The notes beneath the pieces are model-generated. The model saw only the letters and a list, made by a program, of their open reading frames with translations. It made no database searches and was not told the origin of the DNA. The position numbers and the translations under genes were made by a program. DNA of 64,000 nt from Achromobacter sp. Marseille-Q4962 (lineage in GTDB: Bacteria; Pseudomonadota; Gammaproteobacteria; Burkholderiales; Burkholderiaceae_B), in contig NZ_CALSFU010000007.1 in the NCBI RefSeq assembly GCF_943737005.1, forward strand, positions 1-64,000, read 5' to 3'. Shown piece by piece: positions 16,738-25,297 of the stretch. The number at the start of each line of letters is the position of its first letter. Positions within the stretch are counted from its first letter, which is position 1.

Positions 16738-17487
16738 CTACAGAATCTTTTCCAGGAATGCCCGGGTGCGTTCGTGCCGCGGATGGACGAAGACGTCTTC
16801 CGGCGTGCCCGCTTCCACCACGCGGCCGCCGTCCATGAAGAGCGCCCGGTCGGCCACGTCGCGGGCAAAGCCCATTTCGTGGGTGACCACGGCCATGGTC
16901 ATGCCGTCGCGCGCCAGGGCGCGCATGAGTTCGAGAATGCCGCCCACGGTTTCGGGATCGAGCGCCGAGGTGGCCTCGTCGAACAGCATGAGCTTGGGAT
17001 CCATGGCGAGCGCGCGCGCGATCGCAACACGCTGCTGCTGCCCGCCGGACAGCTGGCTGGGGTAGCGGTCGGCGTAGTCCGCCATGCCCACCCGCCCCAG
17101 CAGTTCGCGCGCGTAGCGCTCGGCCTGGGCGCGGCTGCGGCCGCGCACCACGCGCTGCGGCAGGGCCACGTTGTCCAGGGCGTTGCGGTGCTGGAAGAGA
17201 TTGAAATGCTGGAACACCATGCCGACCTCGGTGCGCCAGGTGTTGAGATCGGTGGCGGGATCGGTGATGGACACGCCGTCCACGCGGATGCTGCCGCTGT
17301 CTATGCTTTCCAGGCCGTTGATCGTGCGCAGCAAGGTGCTCTTGCCCGAGCCCGAGGGGCCGACCACCACCATCACCTCGCCGCGGTCCAGTGCGCAGTC
17401 GATGCCGGCCAGCGCCAGGTGCGGCGGCTGCCCGTCGCGGCGATAGGTCTTGGTGACGGCCTGCACTGACAGCAAGGGTTCTGCCAC
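16738..17487 (-). CDS. polar amino-acid ABC transporter ATP-binding protein (GlnQ-like)
   Basis: A 249-residue ATPase with Walker [10 protein letters not shown] (about residues 43-51), Q-loop FQHFNLFQH, signature [15 protein letters not shown], Walker [13 protein letters not shown] and switch His in VVTHEMGFA. The many-glutamine signature and length are typical of GlnQ/HisP. I prefer the second GTG (17485-17487), since AGGGAG lies at proper spacing; an earlier GTG (17491-17493) sits directly on the ribosome site. First gene of the operon, divergent from the aldehyde dehydrogenase. Confidence 0.93.
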   Translation of the reverse strand: MAEPLLSVQAVTKTYRRDGQPPHLALAGIDCALDRGEVMVVVGPSGSGKSTLLRTINGLESIDSGSIRVDGVSITDPATDLNTWRTEVGMVFQHFNLFQHRNALDNVALPQRVVRGRSRAQAERYARELLGRVGMADYADRYPSQLSGGQQQRVAIARALAMDPKLMLFDEATSALDPETVGGILELMRALARDGMTMAVVTHEMGFARDVADRALFMDGGRVVEAGTPEDVFVHPRHERTRAFLEKIL

Positions 17488-17613
17488 GGACACTCCCTGG
17501 CGCCGCCGGCACGGGGCGGCGGCAAAAAGGTTTCGCGTTTCACAATGGAGTTTCGTATAGTAAATTTTTTTCCAACCTCTCCACTTAGGCATAACCCTAG
17601 GGAGCCACTTGCC
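17488..17613. promoter_or_regulatory. divergent promoter region of the ABC operon and aldehyde dehydrogenase
   Basis: A 126-base, comparatively AT-rich interval between divergent starts. It contains a TATAGT element (17556-17561) facing the dehydrogenase and a T-rich tract after it. TTTCG occurs twice (17531-17535 and 17551-17555). The XRE-cupin regulator at the end of the operon is the natural candidate to act here; no clean palindrome is visible. Confidence 0.5.
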
Positions 17614-19116
17614 ATGGACAAGCCTCAAGACATCCTGCGCGCGCTCGGCCTGAAGCCGGAGGCGCTGAGCGGCGGCTCGCTTTCCGCCCGCAGTCCCATC
17701 GACGGCGCCGAACTGGCGCGGGTGCATGAGCACACCGTGGCTCAGGCGCATGCCGCGATCACGCGCGCGCGCCAGGCCAGCCTGGCGTGGCGCGACGCGC
17801 CGGCCCCGCGCCGGGGCGAACTGGTGCGCCTCTTCGGGGAGGTGCTGCGCGAGCACAAGCGCGCGCTGGGCCGCCTCGTGAGCCTGGAGGCGGGCAAGAT
17901 CCTCGCCGAGGGCGAAGGCGAGGTGCAGGAAATGATCGACATCTGCGATTTCGCGGTGGGCCTGTCGCGGCAGCTGTACGGATTGACCATCGCTTCCGAG
18001 CGGCCGGGCCACCGCATGATGGAAACCTGGCATCCCCTGGGCGTGGTGGGCGTCATCAGCGCCTTTAATTTTCCGGTGGCGGTGTGGTCATGGAATGCCG
18101 CGCTGGCGCTGGTCTGCGGCAATGCCGTGGTCTGGAAGCCGTCCGAGAAAACGCCTCTCACGGCGCTGGCCTGCCAGGCCCTGTTCGCGCAGGCGGCGCA
18201 GCGCTACGGCGACGCGCCGCCTGGCCTGACCGAACTGCTGATCGGCGGGCGCGAAGTGGGCGAGGCGCTGGTCGACTCGCATGCGGTGGCGCTGGTGTCG
18301 GCCACGGGCTCCACGCGCATGGGCCGGCAGGTTGGCCCGCGCGTGGCGCAGCGCTTCGGCCGCGTGCTGCTGGAGCTGGGCGGCAACAACGCCGTCATCG
18401 TGGGCCCCACCGCCGACCTGGACATGGCCGCGCGCGGCATCGTGTTCGGCGCCATCGGCACGGCGGGCCAGCGCTGCACCACCACGCGCCGCCTCATCGT
18501 GCACGAGAGCGTGGCCGACGAGCTGCTGCGCCGCCTGCGCCTGGCCTACGCCAGCGCGCCCATCGGCAACCCGCTGGAAGCCTCCACCCTGGTCGGCCCG
18601 CTCATCGACCGCGGCGCATTCGACGCCATGCAGGCCGCGCTCAAGGCGGCCCGCGAGCAGGGCGGCACGGTCACGGGCGGAGAGCGCGTCCTGGCAGACC
18701 AGTATCCCGACGCCTGGTACGTGCGGCCCGCCATCGCCGAAATGCCCGGCCAGACCGACGTGGTGTGCCACGAAACGTTCGCGCCCATTCTGTACGTCAT
18801 GCGCTATACCGACTTCAGCCAGGCGCTGGCCATGCAGAACGGCGTGCCCCAGGGCCTGTCCTCGGCGATCTTCACCAACGACCTGCGCGAGGCCGAAACC
18901 TTCCTGTCGGCGGCCGGCTCGGACTGCGGCATCGCCAACGTGAACATCGGCACCTCGGGCGCGGAGATCGGCGGCGCGTTCGGCGGCGAGAAGGAAACGG
19001 GCGGCGGCCGCGAATCGGGCTCGGACGCATGGCGCAACTACATGCGGCGCGCCACCAACACCATCAATTATTCACGCACGCTGCCGCTGGCGCAGGGCAT
19101 CAGGTTCGGGGAATAG
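17614..19116 (+). CDS. aldehyde dehydrogenase, ALDH7/aminoadipate-semialdehyde type
   Basis: A 500-residue NAD-dependent dehydrogenase. Landmarks are [19 protein letters not shown] for nucleotide binding, the catalytic Glu in LELGGNN (about residue 254), the nucleophile Cys in [12 protein letters not shown] (about residue 288), and ALDH7-like C-terminal text [29 protein letters not shown]7 members oxidise alpha-aminoadipate semialdehyde or piperideine-6-carboxylate in lysine and pipecolate breakdown. With the FAD oxidase and amino-acid importer across the divergent promoter, this gives a plausible import, oxidation and dehydrogenation route. AGGGAG precedes the ATG at 17614. Confidence 0.9.
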   Translation: MDKPQDILRALGLKPEALSGGSLSARSPIDGAELARVHEHTVAQAHAAITRARQASLAWRDAPAPRRGELVRLFGEVLREHKRALGRLVSLEAGKILAEGEGEVQEMIDICDFAVGLSRQLYGLTIASERPGHRMMETWHPLGVVGVISAFNFPVAVWSWNAALALVCGNAVVWKPSEKTPLTALACQALFAQAAQRYGDAPPGLTELLIGGREVGEALVDSHAVALVSATGSTRMGRQVGPRVAQRFGRVLLELGGNNAVIVGPTADLDMAARGIVFGAIGTAGQRCTTTRRLIVHESVADELLRRLRLAYASAPIGNPLEASTLVGPLIDRGAFDAMQAALKAAREQGGTVTGGERVLADQYPDAWYVRPAIAEMPGQTDVVCHETFAPILYVMRYTDFSQALAMQNGVPQGLSSAIFTNDLREAETFLSAAGSDCGIANVNIGTSGAEIGGAFGGEKETGGGRESGSDAWRNYMRRATNTINYSRTLPLAQGIRFGE

Positions 19117-19242
19117 CGGCGGTCGCGGGTGTTGCCTGCGCGCCATAGAAATGTGACGTTTTCTACAGGCGCGCCGGGGTTTTTACAAACGGTAGCGGGG
19201 GGTCGATGTTACAGTTCTTCGTCCCAATCTAAACCCGCGATC

Positions 19243-20550
19243 ATGGCTGTCATCCGCGTTCTCCGCGCCAATCCGCGCCTGTCTTTCCCGCTCGGCGGCC
19301 TGGCCGCCGCCCTGGCCCTCGGCCTGGCGGCCCCGGCCGACGCCGGCGTCTCCTACCGCCTGGACCGCCCGTCGGCCGCGCCCGGCGAGGCCGTGACCAT
19401 CGAAGCCGTGTACTTCAATGAAGGCTCGGCCCGCGCCAACTGGGAAGCGCCGCCCGAGCTGGTGCTGCAGTGGCGCGGCTCGGACGGCCAGATCGTGCGC
19501 AGCCTGGCCAAGCTGCGCGGCGGCAAGGCCAGCTACAGCGTGCCGGTAAACAATTTCGCGCGCGTGGCCTGGACGGCCGTGGTGCCCGCCACGGTCAACG
19601 GCCTGCAGGCCGTTTCCATCGAGGGCCAGCCCGCGATGATGGCGCTGGACGCCACCGGCCGCGAAACCGGCACCGTGGCCAGCACGCCCGCGCAGGGTCC
19701 GGTGGTGGACGCCCGCACCGGCCAGCCGCTGCCGCCGGCCGTGGTTTCCGAGGTCGGCGCCTCGCCCGACGGCGGCCCGGCGCCCGCGGCCGTGGCGGCG
19801 GCGCCCGCCGTTCCGCCCGAATCCGCGTTCGACCGCTTCCGCAGCGCCATCTCCGAATACAAGCCCGTGTATTTCGACATCGGCACCCGCGACAAGACCA
19901 CCGCGCGCTTCCAGATCAGCGCCAAGTACCGCCTGTTCAGCCCGCCCGGCGACCGTCCGGCCGACTGGAGCGAGAACTTCTACCTCGGCTACACGCAGAT
20001 CTCGCTGTGGGACCTGGAAAGCGATTCCATGCCCTTCATCGACACCACGTTCAACCCCAGCGCGTTCTGGCTGTCGGACAACATCTGGACCTCGCCCGGC
20101 CAGAACTGGCGCTTCGGCCTGAACACCGGCGTGGAGCACAACTCCAACGGCAAAGACGGCGACGATTCGCGCTCCTTGAACGACGGCTACATCGAACCGC
20201 GCTTCCACTACCGCTTCGACGGCGGCAGCACGCTGACCTTCGCGCCGCGCGTCAAGGCGTACTTCAGCGTCGGCGACGAGAACAGCGACTATTCCGACTA
20301 CGCCGGGCACGTGGACTGGCAGCTGCGCTGGGCGCAGGACAACGGCGCGGTGGTTTCGGCCATGTACCGCCAGGGCGACCAGCGGCGCCGCACCACCCAG
20401 CTGGATTTCGCCTGGCCGCTCAAGCGCACCTGGCTCAACATGAACGGCTACCTGCACCTGCAGTACTTCAACGGCTACGGCGAAACGCTGCTGGGCTACA
20501 ACCAGCGCAACGAATCGCAATTCCGCGTCGGCCTGTCGCTGGTGCCTTGA
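19243..20550 (+). CDS. pldA: outer-membrane phospholipase A1
   Basis: A calcium-dependent outer-membrane lipase. The C-terminal part is an OMPLA barrel with the catalytic set in GVEHNSNGKDGDDSRSLNDG: His near residue 299, Ser near 301 and Asn near 313. The His-Ser-Asn spacing equals that of E. coli PldA (142/144/156). The chain is 435 residues, against about 290 for E. coli. The extra part is a signal peptide (to about residue 34) followed by a beta-rich segment and an Ala/Pro linker (about residues 165-195) before the barrel. The ATG at 19243 directly precedes the signal peptide. Monocistronic. Confidence 0.93.
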   Translation: MAVIRVLRANPRLSFPLGGLAAALALGLAAPADAGVSYRLDRPSAAPGEAVTIEAVYFNEGSARANWEAPPELVLQWRGSDGQIVRSLAKLRGGKASYSVPVNNFARVAWTAVVPATVNGLQAVSIEGQPAMMALDATGRETGTVASTPAQGPVVDARTGQPLPPAVVSEVGASPDGGPAPAAVAAAPAVPPESAFDRFRSAISEYKPVYFDIGTRDKTTARFQISAKYRLFSPPGDRPADWSENFYLGYTQISLWDLESDSMPFIDTTFNPSAFWLSDNIWTSPGQNWRFGLNTGVEHNSNGKDGDDSRSLNDGYIEPRFHYRFDGGSTLTFAPRVKAYFSVGDENSDYSDYAGHVDWQLRWAQDNGAVVSAMYRQGDQRRRTTQLDFAWPLKRTWLNMNGYLHLQYFNGYGETLLGYNQRNESQFRVGLSLVP

Positions 20551-20612
20551 GGTTGCGCGGCCGCGCGGCGCCTGCCCCGGGCATCCCGGGCGCGGCCGGC
20601 GCGGCGGAGCCG

Positions 20613-21455
20613 CTATGCGTCGGCGGCCAGTTCTTCCCAGCCCAGTTCGCGCGTGCGCGCCAGCGCGCGCGTGACGCGGGCGGCCGCGCGGCGGGCCGCC
20701 TCGGCCAGTTCCAGCCCGTCCAGCACGCCGGCCGCCATGGCCGCCATGAACACGTCGCCCGTGCCGTGCACCGAAGGCGGAATGGCGATTTCCGGATGCG
20801 ACACCACGACGGCGTCATCGCGCGTCACCACCACGAGCTGCAGCGCGCCTTGCGCCGAGGCCCGCGGCGCGGCGCTGGTCGCCACCACCCAGCGCGGACC
20901 CTGCGCGATGAGTCCGCGCGCCGCGGCGATCACCTCGTCCAGCGTGGCGAGCGGACGGCCGGCCAGCGTTTCCAGTTCGAAATGGTTGGGCGTCATGCCG
21001 TCGGCCAGCGGCACGAGCAGCTTGCGGTATTGCTCCACCAGCCCCGCATCCACGTACAGGCCGTCGTTGCTGTCGCCCAGGACCGGGTCGATGAACACGG
21101 GCAGGCCGGGCCTGGCCTGCCGCACGCGGGGCAGCCACCGGGCCAGCAGGTCCGCCTGCGCCGGATTGCCCAGGTAGCCGCAAACGATGGCGCGCGCCTG
21201 CGCGACGACACCCCGGTCCCACAGCCCCTGGAGCAGGCCCTCGAACCATTCGGCGGGCACCGCGCCGCCGTACAGGCTGGGATAGTGCGGCGTATTGCTC
21301 AGCACCACCGTGGGCACGGCCACGGCGCGGTAGCCCGCCTCGCGCAGCACCGGCAGCGCGGCATTGTTGCCCACGCAGCCGTAGACGACCTGCGACTGGA
21401 TGGAAATGACGTCCACCCGGGCGGGCGTGGCGGGCGGCGCGGCGTTCGCGGTCAT
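20613..21455 (-). CDS. pdxY: pyridoxal kinase (PdxY-like)
   Basis: Phosphorylates pyridoxal to PLP in the salvage pathway. A 280-residue ribokinase-fold protein with the PdxY/PdxK N-terminus VISIQSQVVYGCVGNNAALPVL, substrate loop VVLSNTPHYPSLYGG, DPVLGDSNDGLYV, and the anion-hole/catalytic motif HGTGDVFMAAMAAG. The ATG at 21453-21455 gives the normal family length; upstream frame is spurious. A PLP-dependent lyase gene lies a few kilobases away, but the intervening gap and separate orientation of promoters give no proof of coupling. Confidence 0.9.
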   Translation of the reverse strand: MTANAAPPATPARVDVISIQSQVVYGCVGNNAALPVLREAGYRAVAVPTVVLSNTPHYPSLYGGAVPAEWFEGLLQGLWDRGVVAQARAIVCGYLGNPAQADLLARWLPRVRQARPGLPVFIDPVLGDSNDGLYVDAGLVEQYRKLLVPLADGMTPNHFELETLAGRPLATLDEVIAAARGLIAQGPRWVVATSAAPRASAQGALQLVVVTRDDAVVVSHPEIAIPPSVHGTGDVFMAAMAAGVLDGLELAEAARRAAARVTRALARTRELGWEELAADA

Positions 21456-21662
21456 GCGGAAAACTCCTGGTGCGGATATGGCCAAAAACGGGATGATAGC
21501 CCCGAGGACCGCGGCCCGCCCGGGCGCAGCCCTATCGGCGCGGCGCAATCGCTGGACCCTCTGCTGGAAGAACTGGCGCCGCGGCAGGCGGGAATTCGAG
21601 CTGTTACGCCGCGCGTATGCCGGCCGGACCTTCGCCGAGCGCCTCGGAATCGCCCCAGGCGA

Positions 21663-22805
21663 TCAAGCGCCCATCCGGCGGGCCAGCGCCAGGTAGATAT
21701 CGCGCGCGCCCACGAGCTGCTCGACCGCGACGGACTCGTCTATGGTGTGCGCGTCTTCCTCGTTGCCCGGCCCCAGGCCCACCGTGGGAATGCCGCGCCG
21801 CCCCGCCGACTCCGAGCCGTTGGTGCAAAAAGGCCAACAGCCCACCGCGTCGTCCCTGCCGCACTCTCTCGCGGCCCCGCGCAGCGCCGCGAGCACGGGC
21901 GCATCGTCGGGACAGCGCCATGCCGGCAGCCAGCGCGGCGGCGCCGCCGACTCCCCTGTAAAGGCGCGCACCGGATCGGCGCTGATTTCCAGCGTGTAAT
22001 CGCGCACCCCCACCCGCTCCAGGCACAGCCTGATCGGGCCGAGCACGTCGTGCTCGGTTTCTCCCGCGAGGGTGCGGCGGTCGAAACGCAGCGTCACGCC
22101 GCCCGGAACCATCGATATCGAGGGATACGGCTGCGACACCGCGTCCACCGGCACCAGCAGGGCCGGCCCCAGCACCGGGTCGGAAGGCAGGGGCAGAGAT
22201 TCGAGGGCGAGCAGGGCCCGCGCCGCCGCATGCAGGGGGTTGCGCCCCACTTGCGGCGTCGCCGCATGGGCCGGCTTGCCGTGCAGCGTGAGCAGCACCT
22301 CCATGCGGCCTTTCTGGCCCGCCTTGATCCGCAGGCCCGACGGCTCGCAGATCACGACGGCCCCAGGCTGCACGGCGTCCAGCACCCGGGCCAGCGCATG
22401 GCCTTCGATGACTTCCTCCAGCACGCTCGCCGACACGGCGATCCTGCGCCGCAAGCCCTGGCGCGCCGCCGCGGCCACGCCGCAAATGGCCGCCGCGATA
22501 CCGCCTTTCATGTCGGCGCTTCCCCTGCCGTACAGGCGGCCCCCGTGGATCACGCCGCCATAAGGGTCGAAACGCCAATGGCCGGTGACCGGCACCACGT
22601 CCATATGACCGTCGAACAGCAAGGCCACGTCTGCCTGCGCGGGCCCGGCATAGCCCACCACCGAACCGTTGGCGTCCGTCGTCACCTCGTCGAAACCCGC
22701 TTCGCGCATGGCCTGGGCAACCAGCCGCGCCATGCCGCCCTCCTCGCCGGACAGGCTGGGCGTGCGCACCATGGCCTGGGTCAGGGCCACTACATCCATC
22801 GTCAT
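21663..22805 (-). CDS. M20-family metallo-amidohydrolase (ArgE/DapE/YgeY-like)
   Basis: A 380-residue di-zinc hydrolase. Metal motifs are LLFDGHMDVVPV (His and Asp), GRGSADMKGG, and the acidic pair in VLEEVIEGHA; the dimerisation lid begins GQKGRMEVLLTLHGKPAHAATP. Such enzymes remove acyl groups from N-acylated or N-carbamoylated amino acids. It is the last gene of a minus-strand run with an MFS carrier, two carbamoyl hydrolases and diaminopropionate ammonia-lyase. The pairing of an M20 hydrolase with that lyase recalls ygeX-ygeY of E. coli. Confidence 0.88.
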   Translation of the reverse strand: MTMDVVALTQAMVRTPSLSGEEGGMARLVAQAMREAGFDEVTTDANGSVVGYAGPAQADVALLFDGHMDVVPVTGHWRFDPYGGVIHGGRLYGRGSADMKGGIAAAICGVAAAARQGLRRRIAVSASVLEEVIEGHALARVLDAVQPGAVVICEPSGLRIKAGQKGRMEVLLTLHGKPAHAATPQVGRNPLHAAARALLALESLPLPSDPVLGPALLVPVDAVSQPYPSISMVPGGVTLRFDRRTLAGETEHDVLGPIRLCLERVGVRDYTLEISADPVRAFTGESAAPPRWLPAWRCPDDAPVLAALRGAARECGRDDAVGCWPFCTNGSESAGRRGIPTVGLGPGNEEDAHTIDESVAVEQLVGARDIYLALARRMGA

Positions 22806-22826
22806 GGGAACTCCCGGTAGTTTGAA

Positions 22827-22846
22827 GCGGCCCCGGAAGGGGCCGC
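22827..22846. other. perfect intra-operon hairpin
   Basis: An 8-bp stem GCGGCCCC / GGGGCCGC with a GGAA loop sits in the 48 bases between the MFS stop and the M20 hydrolase start. There is no T-run, so it is more likely a transcript-processing or stability element than a terminator. Confidence 0.45.
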
Positions 22847-22853
22847 GTTGTCG

Positions 22854-24185
22854 TCAGCGATTGACCAATTCCCTGGGCACGCGGTAGACCAGCGCCGCCC
22901 CCAGCACCGTGAAACTCGCCAGGAAGTACATGCCCCAGTCGGTAGACCCGGTGAGATCCTTGATCCAGCCGATGACATAGGGGCTGATGAAGGCGGCCAG
23001 GCCGGCAAACGCATTGATGCCCGCAATCCCCGCCGCCGCGCTGCGTCCTTCGAGAAACGCGGTGGGCAGGCTCCAGAACAGCGGGGAGCACACCATGCAG
23101 CCGGCCGCCGCCACCGACAGCATCGCCACGGCCAGCGGCGGGTTGTGGCTGAACAGCGTACTCAGCGCCAGGCCCGCGCCGCCGACCAGGAACGGCGCGA
23201 TCATGTGCCAGCGCCGCTCGCGCGTGGCGTCCGAATGGCGGCAGACCAGCACCATCGACACCACGGCGCAAATATTGGGCACGGCGGTAAGCAGCCCGAT
23301 CTCGAGCAGCGACGACACGCCCGTGGAGCGGATTACCGAGGGAATCCAGAAGGCCAGCCCGGACAGGCTGGACACGGTGCAATAGCAGATGAGCGCCATG
23401 TGCAGCACGCGGCGGTCCTTGAAGAGCGTGAGCAGCGAGCCGTGCTCGGTCTTGGCCGACGCTTCGCCCGCCAGGTTCTCGGCCAGGCGCCGCTTGTCGC
23501 CGGGATCCAGCCAGCGCGCGTCTTCGATGCGATCGTCCAGGTACCAGAACACGGCCAGCCCGAGCAGCACGGAGGGCACCGCCTCGATGATGAACATCCA
23601 TTGCCAGCCCGCCAGGCCGCGATGGCTGTGGAAAGCCTCCATGACCCAGCCCGACAGCGGCCCGCCCAGGATGCCGGCGAACGGCACGGCGGTCATGAAC
23701 ACGGCCACGATCTGGCCGCGCCGGTGCGAGGGAAACCAGTATGTCAGGTAGAGGATGATGCCGGGATAGAAGCCCGCCTCGGCCGCGCCCAGCAGAAAGC
23801 GCAGGATGTAGAACTGCGTGGGCGTGCGCGTGAGCGCCATCGCCGCCGAGATCAGGCCCCAGAGAATCATGATGCGCGCCAGCGTCTTGCGCGCGCCGAT
23901 GCGGTGCATGAGCACATTGCTCGGCACCTCGAAAAGAAAATAGCCGATAAAGAAAATGCCCGCGCCCAGGCCGTACACCGTTTCGCTGAATTTCAGGTCG
24001 TCCAGCATCTGGAGCTTGGCGAACCCGACATTTACGCGGTCCAGGAATGCGGCGATATAGCAGATCATCAGGAAGGGCAGCAGCCGCCACGCCACCTTGC
24101 GATACAGGGCGTCGTCGCGCGCCGCCCGCGGATCCGTGTCCGCGGCCATGGGAGAGGCCGCGATGCTTTCGACTGAATGGCTCAT
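22854..24185 (-). CDS. MFS transporter, anion:cation symporter (tartrate/phthalate-like) family
   Basis: A 443-residue, 12-helix carrier. The N-terminal part has LLPFLMICYIAAFLDRVNVGFAKLQM, typical of ACS-family symporters (hexuronate, tartrate, phthalate, allantoate types), and EVPSNVLMHRIGARK in the helix 2-3 loop. The ATG at 24183-24185 has AAGGTG six bases ahead; a GTG nine bases upstream is part of that ribosome site. Located between the hydrolase genes, it probably imports the acylated or carbamoylated amino acid they process. Confidence 0.9.
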   Translation of the reverse strand: MSHSVESIAASPMAADTDPRAARDDALYRKVAWRLLPFLMICYIAAFLDRVNVGFAKLQMLDDLKFSETVYGLGAGIFFIGYFLFEVPSNVLMHRIGARKTLARIMILWGLISAAMALTRTPTQFYILRFLLGAAEAGFYPGIILYLTYWFPSHRRGQIVAVFMTAVPFAGILGGPLSGWVMEAFHSHRGLAGWQWMFIIEAVPSVLLGLAVFWYLDDRIEDARWLDPGDKRRLAENLAGEASAKTEHGSLLTLFKDRRVLHMALICYCTVSSLSGLAFWIPSVIRSTGVSSLLEIGLLTAVPNICAVVSMVLVCRHSDATRERRWHMIAPFLVGGAGLALSTLFSHNPPLAVAMLSVAAAGCMVCSPLFWSLPTAFLEGRSAAAGIAGINAFAGLAAFISPYVIGWIKDLTGSTDWGMYFLASFTVLGAALVYRVPRELVNR

Positions 24186-24327
24186 TTTTTTCACCTTGGG
24201 GGTCTGGATTGGACCGAGCGCTTCCCTGCAGGCGCCGGCGGCGCCCGCATACTGTTGTTATGAAAAGGAAAACGCCGGAATGGAATGCGGCCGGCCGGAC
24301 AGGCCCGCCGCGATGGCGCGCCGCAGG

Positions 24328-25281
24328 CTAGGCGGGGACCGCCGCCTGCGGCGCGGGTTCGACGGCGCCTCTGCGTTGCGTGATCAGCCCATAGGCTTCC
24401 GGCCTGCGGTGCCGCTCGAAGTTGAACGTGGTGCGCTTATACGAGAGGCAGAGATCCAGGTCGCAACGCGCCACCGCGAGTTCGTCGCCTTTCGTGGAGC
24501 ACGCGGCGACGATTTCGCCCGACGGCGCGATGATGCAGCTTCCGCCTATCATTTCGCAGCCCTCTTCCTTGCCCGCCTTGGCCACGCCCACCACCCAGGT
24601 GCCGTTCTGGTAGGCGCCCGCCTGCATGACGAGGTGGTTGTGGAACATGGACAGATCGTCGTGCTCGGGAGCCGGCGGATTGTGCACCGGCGTGTTGTAG
24701 CCCAGCAGGATCATTTCCACGCCTTGCAGGCCCATCACGCGATAGGTCTCGGACCAGCGCCGGTCGTTGCACAACGCCATGCCCATCACGCCGCCGAACG
24801 CGCGCCACACGTCGAACGATTCGCCCGGCTCGAAGTAATGCTTTTCGAGGTGCTGGAAGGCCCGCCATGGCTCGTGCCCGGCATGGCCGGGCAGATGCAC
24901 CTTCCGGTACTTGCCCACGATGCGGCCCTGCTGGTCCACCAGGATGGAGGTGTTGTAGCGGTGCTTCGCGCCCCGTTCGAAAGCCAGTTCCGCATAGCCC
25001 AGGTAGAAGCCCACGCCCAGCCTGGCGGCCGTCTCGAAGAGCGGCCGCGTTTCCGCCCCGGGCATTTCGCTTTCGTAGAAGGCGTCCAGCTCGGCCGGAT
25101 CTTCCATGTACCAGCGCGGAAAGAAGGTGGTGAGCGCCAGCTCGGGAAACACGACAAGCCGGCAGCCCATGGCATGGGCCTGGCGCAGATGCTCGACGAG
25201 GCGCTGCACGACCTGGCGGCGCGTGTCGCTGCGCTGCACGGGCCCCAATTGCGCCGCGGCCACATTGATGAAACGTGACAT
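24328..25281 (-). CDS. N-carbamoyl-D-amino acid hydrolase (nitrilase superfamily)
   Basis: Hydrolyses N-carbamoyl amino acids to the free amino acid, CO2 and ammonia. The 317-residue protein resembles the Agrobacterium D-carbamoylase from end to end as I know it: Glu47 in FPELALTTFFPRW, Lys127 in GKYRKVHLPGH and Cys171 in ALCNDRRW form the catalytic triad, and FQHLEKHYFEPG and GYNTPVHNPP are conserved. Members of this subgroup are usually D-specific. The gene lies 16 bases after an L-type carbamoylase-like amidohydrolase, so both stereo-types seem to be expressed together. Confidence 0.9.
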   Translation of the reverse strand: MSRFINVAAAQLGPVQRSDTRRQVVQRLVEHLRQAHAMGCRLVVFPELALTTFFPRWYMEDPAELDAFYESEMPGAETRPLFETAARLGVGFYLGYAELAFERGAKHRYNTSILVDQQGRIVGKYRKVHLPGHAGHEPWRAFQHLEKHYFEPGESFDVWRAFGGVMGMALCNDRRWSETYRVMGLQGVEMILLGYNTPVHNPPAPEHDDLSMFHNHLVMQAGAYQNGTWVVGVAKAGKEEGCEMIGGSCIIAPSGEIVAACSTKGDELAVARCDLDLCLSYKRTTFNFERHRRPEAYGLITQRRGAVEPAPQAAVPA

Positions 25282-25297
25282 GATTCCAGTCTCCAGT

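Noticed and set aside
17532-17561. A -35/-10 pair (TTCGCG, 18 bases, TATAGT) before the aldehyde dehydrogenase
   Set aside because: The -35 match is poor; only the general promoter region is reported.
21456-21662. Plus-strand fragment reading like a short helical protein between the pyridoxal kinase and M20 genes
   Set aside because: No start or family can be supported, and the stretch is split between frames; left as intergenic.
19470-22820. An 1116-codon plus-strand open frame
   Set aside because: It lies in another frame over pldA and antisense to the pyridoxal kinase and M20 genes. The composition is typical of GC-rich shadow frames and there are no domains.
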